Below, one piece after another: positions 63,801 through 64,000 of a stretch of 64,000 bases of DNA (positions are counted from its first letter, which is position 1; each line of letters starts with the position of its first letter). The DNA comes from Sarcocystis neurona (lineage: Eukaryota > Apicomplexa > Conoidasida > Eucoccidiorida > Sarcocystidae): assembly GCA_000727475.1 (NCBI GenBank), contig KL647303.1, positions 214,408 to 278,407 on the forward strand, written 5' to 3'. A program made the position numbers and the translations under genes. The notes beneath the pieces are model-generated. The model was not told where the DNA came from. It saw nothing but the letters and a program-made list of their open reading frames with translations, and did not search any database.

Positions 63801-63941
63801 CAACACACACACACACCTTATGGGGAGAAACTGGTTGACGATGAAGTCCCTCAGCGTCTCGCGTTGCCGCTGCTGGTCCACCGGACTCCCGCACCGTCCG
63901 CAAAATTTCGCGCCTGCCCACCAGCAGCACCGGCAGCACAT
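55442..63941 (-). CDS. Tyrosine recombinase / phage-integrase-family protein, 3' end not found
   Basis: Split minus-strand gene. Exons: ~63941-63813, 61457-61303, 59559-59385, 58726-58512, 56936-56758 and 55478-55442. Junctions from the second exon onward have GT/AG sites and matching phases (2, 0, 2, 1); the first junction is uncertain. Exons 1-3 give a SAM-like core-binding domain: TLRDFIVNQFLP, then LLQTLGSIGIKDLSAAHWEM, SPRTQALHQVAYQAALRYAV and a linker ending TRAALPLRAEE. Exon 4 opens the catalytic domain with GIGLRPSELLRLQWNDVEW, holding box-I Arg179, and RVRGSKTEASGAAVPLTDL, holding the beta-hairpin Lys204. Exon 5 adds WEEEGRPTSGLCFYAEAL and exon 6 ASFKKALHAAAQ, both where integrases have such segments. 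The expected next exon, with His-x-x-Arg, the second His/Trp and the nucleophilic Tyr, was not identified. Family members cut and rejoin DNA at specific sites; an integrase-like gene is known in Plasmodium. Role here unknown. Confidence 0.83.
55560..56680. repeat. (TA)n microsatellites in integrase intron 5
   Basis: (TA)n at 55565-55620 and repeated ATATGTATATATG-type blocks from 56233 to 56650, between the exons at 55442-55478 and 56758-56936. 55640-56220 is more complex, with long frames on both strands (plus 55476-56318, minus 56218-55745), but no motif or usable phase was found. Confidence 0.85.
57240..58265. repeat. Degenerate ~105-bp tandem array in integrase intron 4
   Basis: Two marker words alternate. 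AGAGCACCCGCGTAC-like words occur near 57541, 57634, 57740, 57845 and 57966. GGTACCCAGTCTAC-like words occur near 57595, 57690, 57795, 57910, 58019, 58108 and 58217. Spacing is about 90-120 bp and the spacers are (TA)n plus TTGTGTGTGTA. About nine to ten copies, diverged from each other. Confidence 0.8.
58780..59340. repeat. CAG/CTG-rich integrase intron 3
   Basis: Interrupted CAG triplets (58800-59060) and CTG triplets (59100-59290) between the exon-3 donor at 59384 and the exon-4 acceptor at 58727. Long minus frames (59464-58796, 59066-58455) are Ala/Arg/Leu-rich by composition. Confidence 0.8.
59570..61290. other. Integrase intron 2
   Basis: 59640-60350 has GA- and CAG-rich sequence. 60510-60530 and 61005-61175 have (TA)n blocks. 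No further exon is required, because the phase-2 donor at 61302 and the acceptor at 59560 join R-TLKRR in frame with the family. Confidence 0.7.
61460..63810. other. Integrase intron 1 with (TA)n and a purine tract
   Basis: (TAG)n at 61776-61800, (TA)n at 62035-62055 and 62707-62735, and a GA-rich purine tract about 62960-63790 on the plus strand (CT-rich on the coding strand). An extra short exon here is possible, since the phase at the first junction is not settled. Confidence 0.65.
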
Positions 63942-64000
63942 CCAAATACCTCACAAGCAGCTGCGGCCCGCCACTCTCCATCTGCTTCCCTCGTCCCTCG

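Overview
The window looks like nuclear DNA of a coccidian apicomplexan, most likely Eimeria or a close relative. The signs are (CAG)n/(CTG)n tracts that encode or flank runs of Ala, Gln and Ser, protein genes split into many short exons, introns stuffed with (TA)n, TATC and TG microsatellites and GA/CT tracts, and no operon-like spacing. Species cannot be told from the sequence alone. All calls come from reading translations by eye and checking splice sites and reading phase by hand; no database search was run.

Layout. 1-185 is a gap. 620-3739 (+) is a four-exon gene of unknown function. 3740-13742 is a high-complexity stretch almost free of microsatellites; it holds one clear gene on the minus strand (6148-7797, a secreted protein with about ten 7-residue repeats) and some doubtful coding fragments. 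13743-20398 (-) is a three-exon JmjC oxygenase gene of the TYW5 type, with large low-complexity insertions. 20399-23130 is intergenic with an 18-bp tandem repeat. 23131-46475 (+) is one very long gene of 12 exons for a DEAD-box RNA helicase of the DDX56/Dbp9 family; about 20 kb of it is intron, including an assembly gap at 37285-37751. 46476-49539 is mostly non-coding with short direct repeats. 49540-51155 (+) is a candidate five-exon gene for a small protein. 51156-55441 has no gene I can defend. About 55442 to 63941 (-) is a split gene for a tyrosine recombinase (phage-integrase fold).

The three recognised enzymes have unrelated jobs: ribosome assembly (DDX56/Dbp9), probable tRNA wybutosine hydroxylation (TYW5-like), and DNA recombination. 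They are ordinary eukaryotic neighbours, not a pathway cluster. The most interesting item is the integrase-like gene. Its core-binding domain and first catalytic half (Arg and Lys) are clear and the exon phases join cleanly, but the exon with the second catalytic half (His-x-x-Arg and Tyr) was not found.

Microsatellites and minisatellites are strongly concentrated in the introns of the long genes. Several longer-period arrays (60, 73, 107, about 105 and about 155 bp) lie in introns or between genes and are listed separately.
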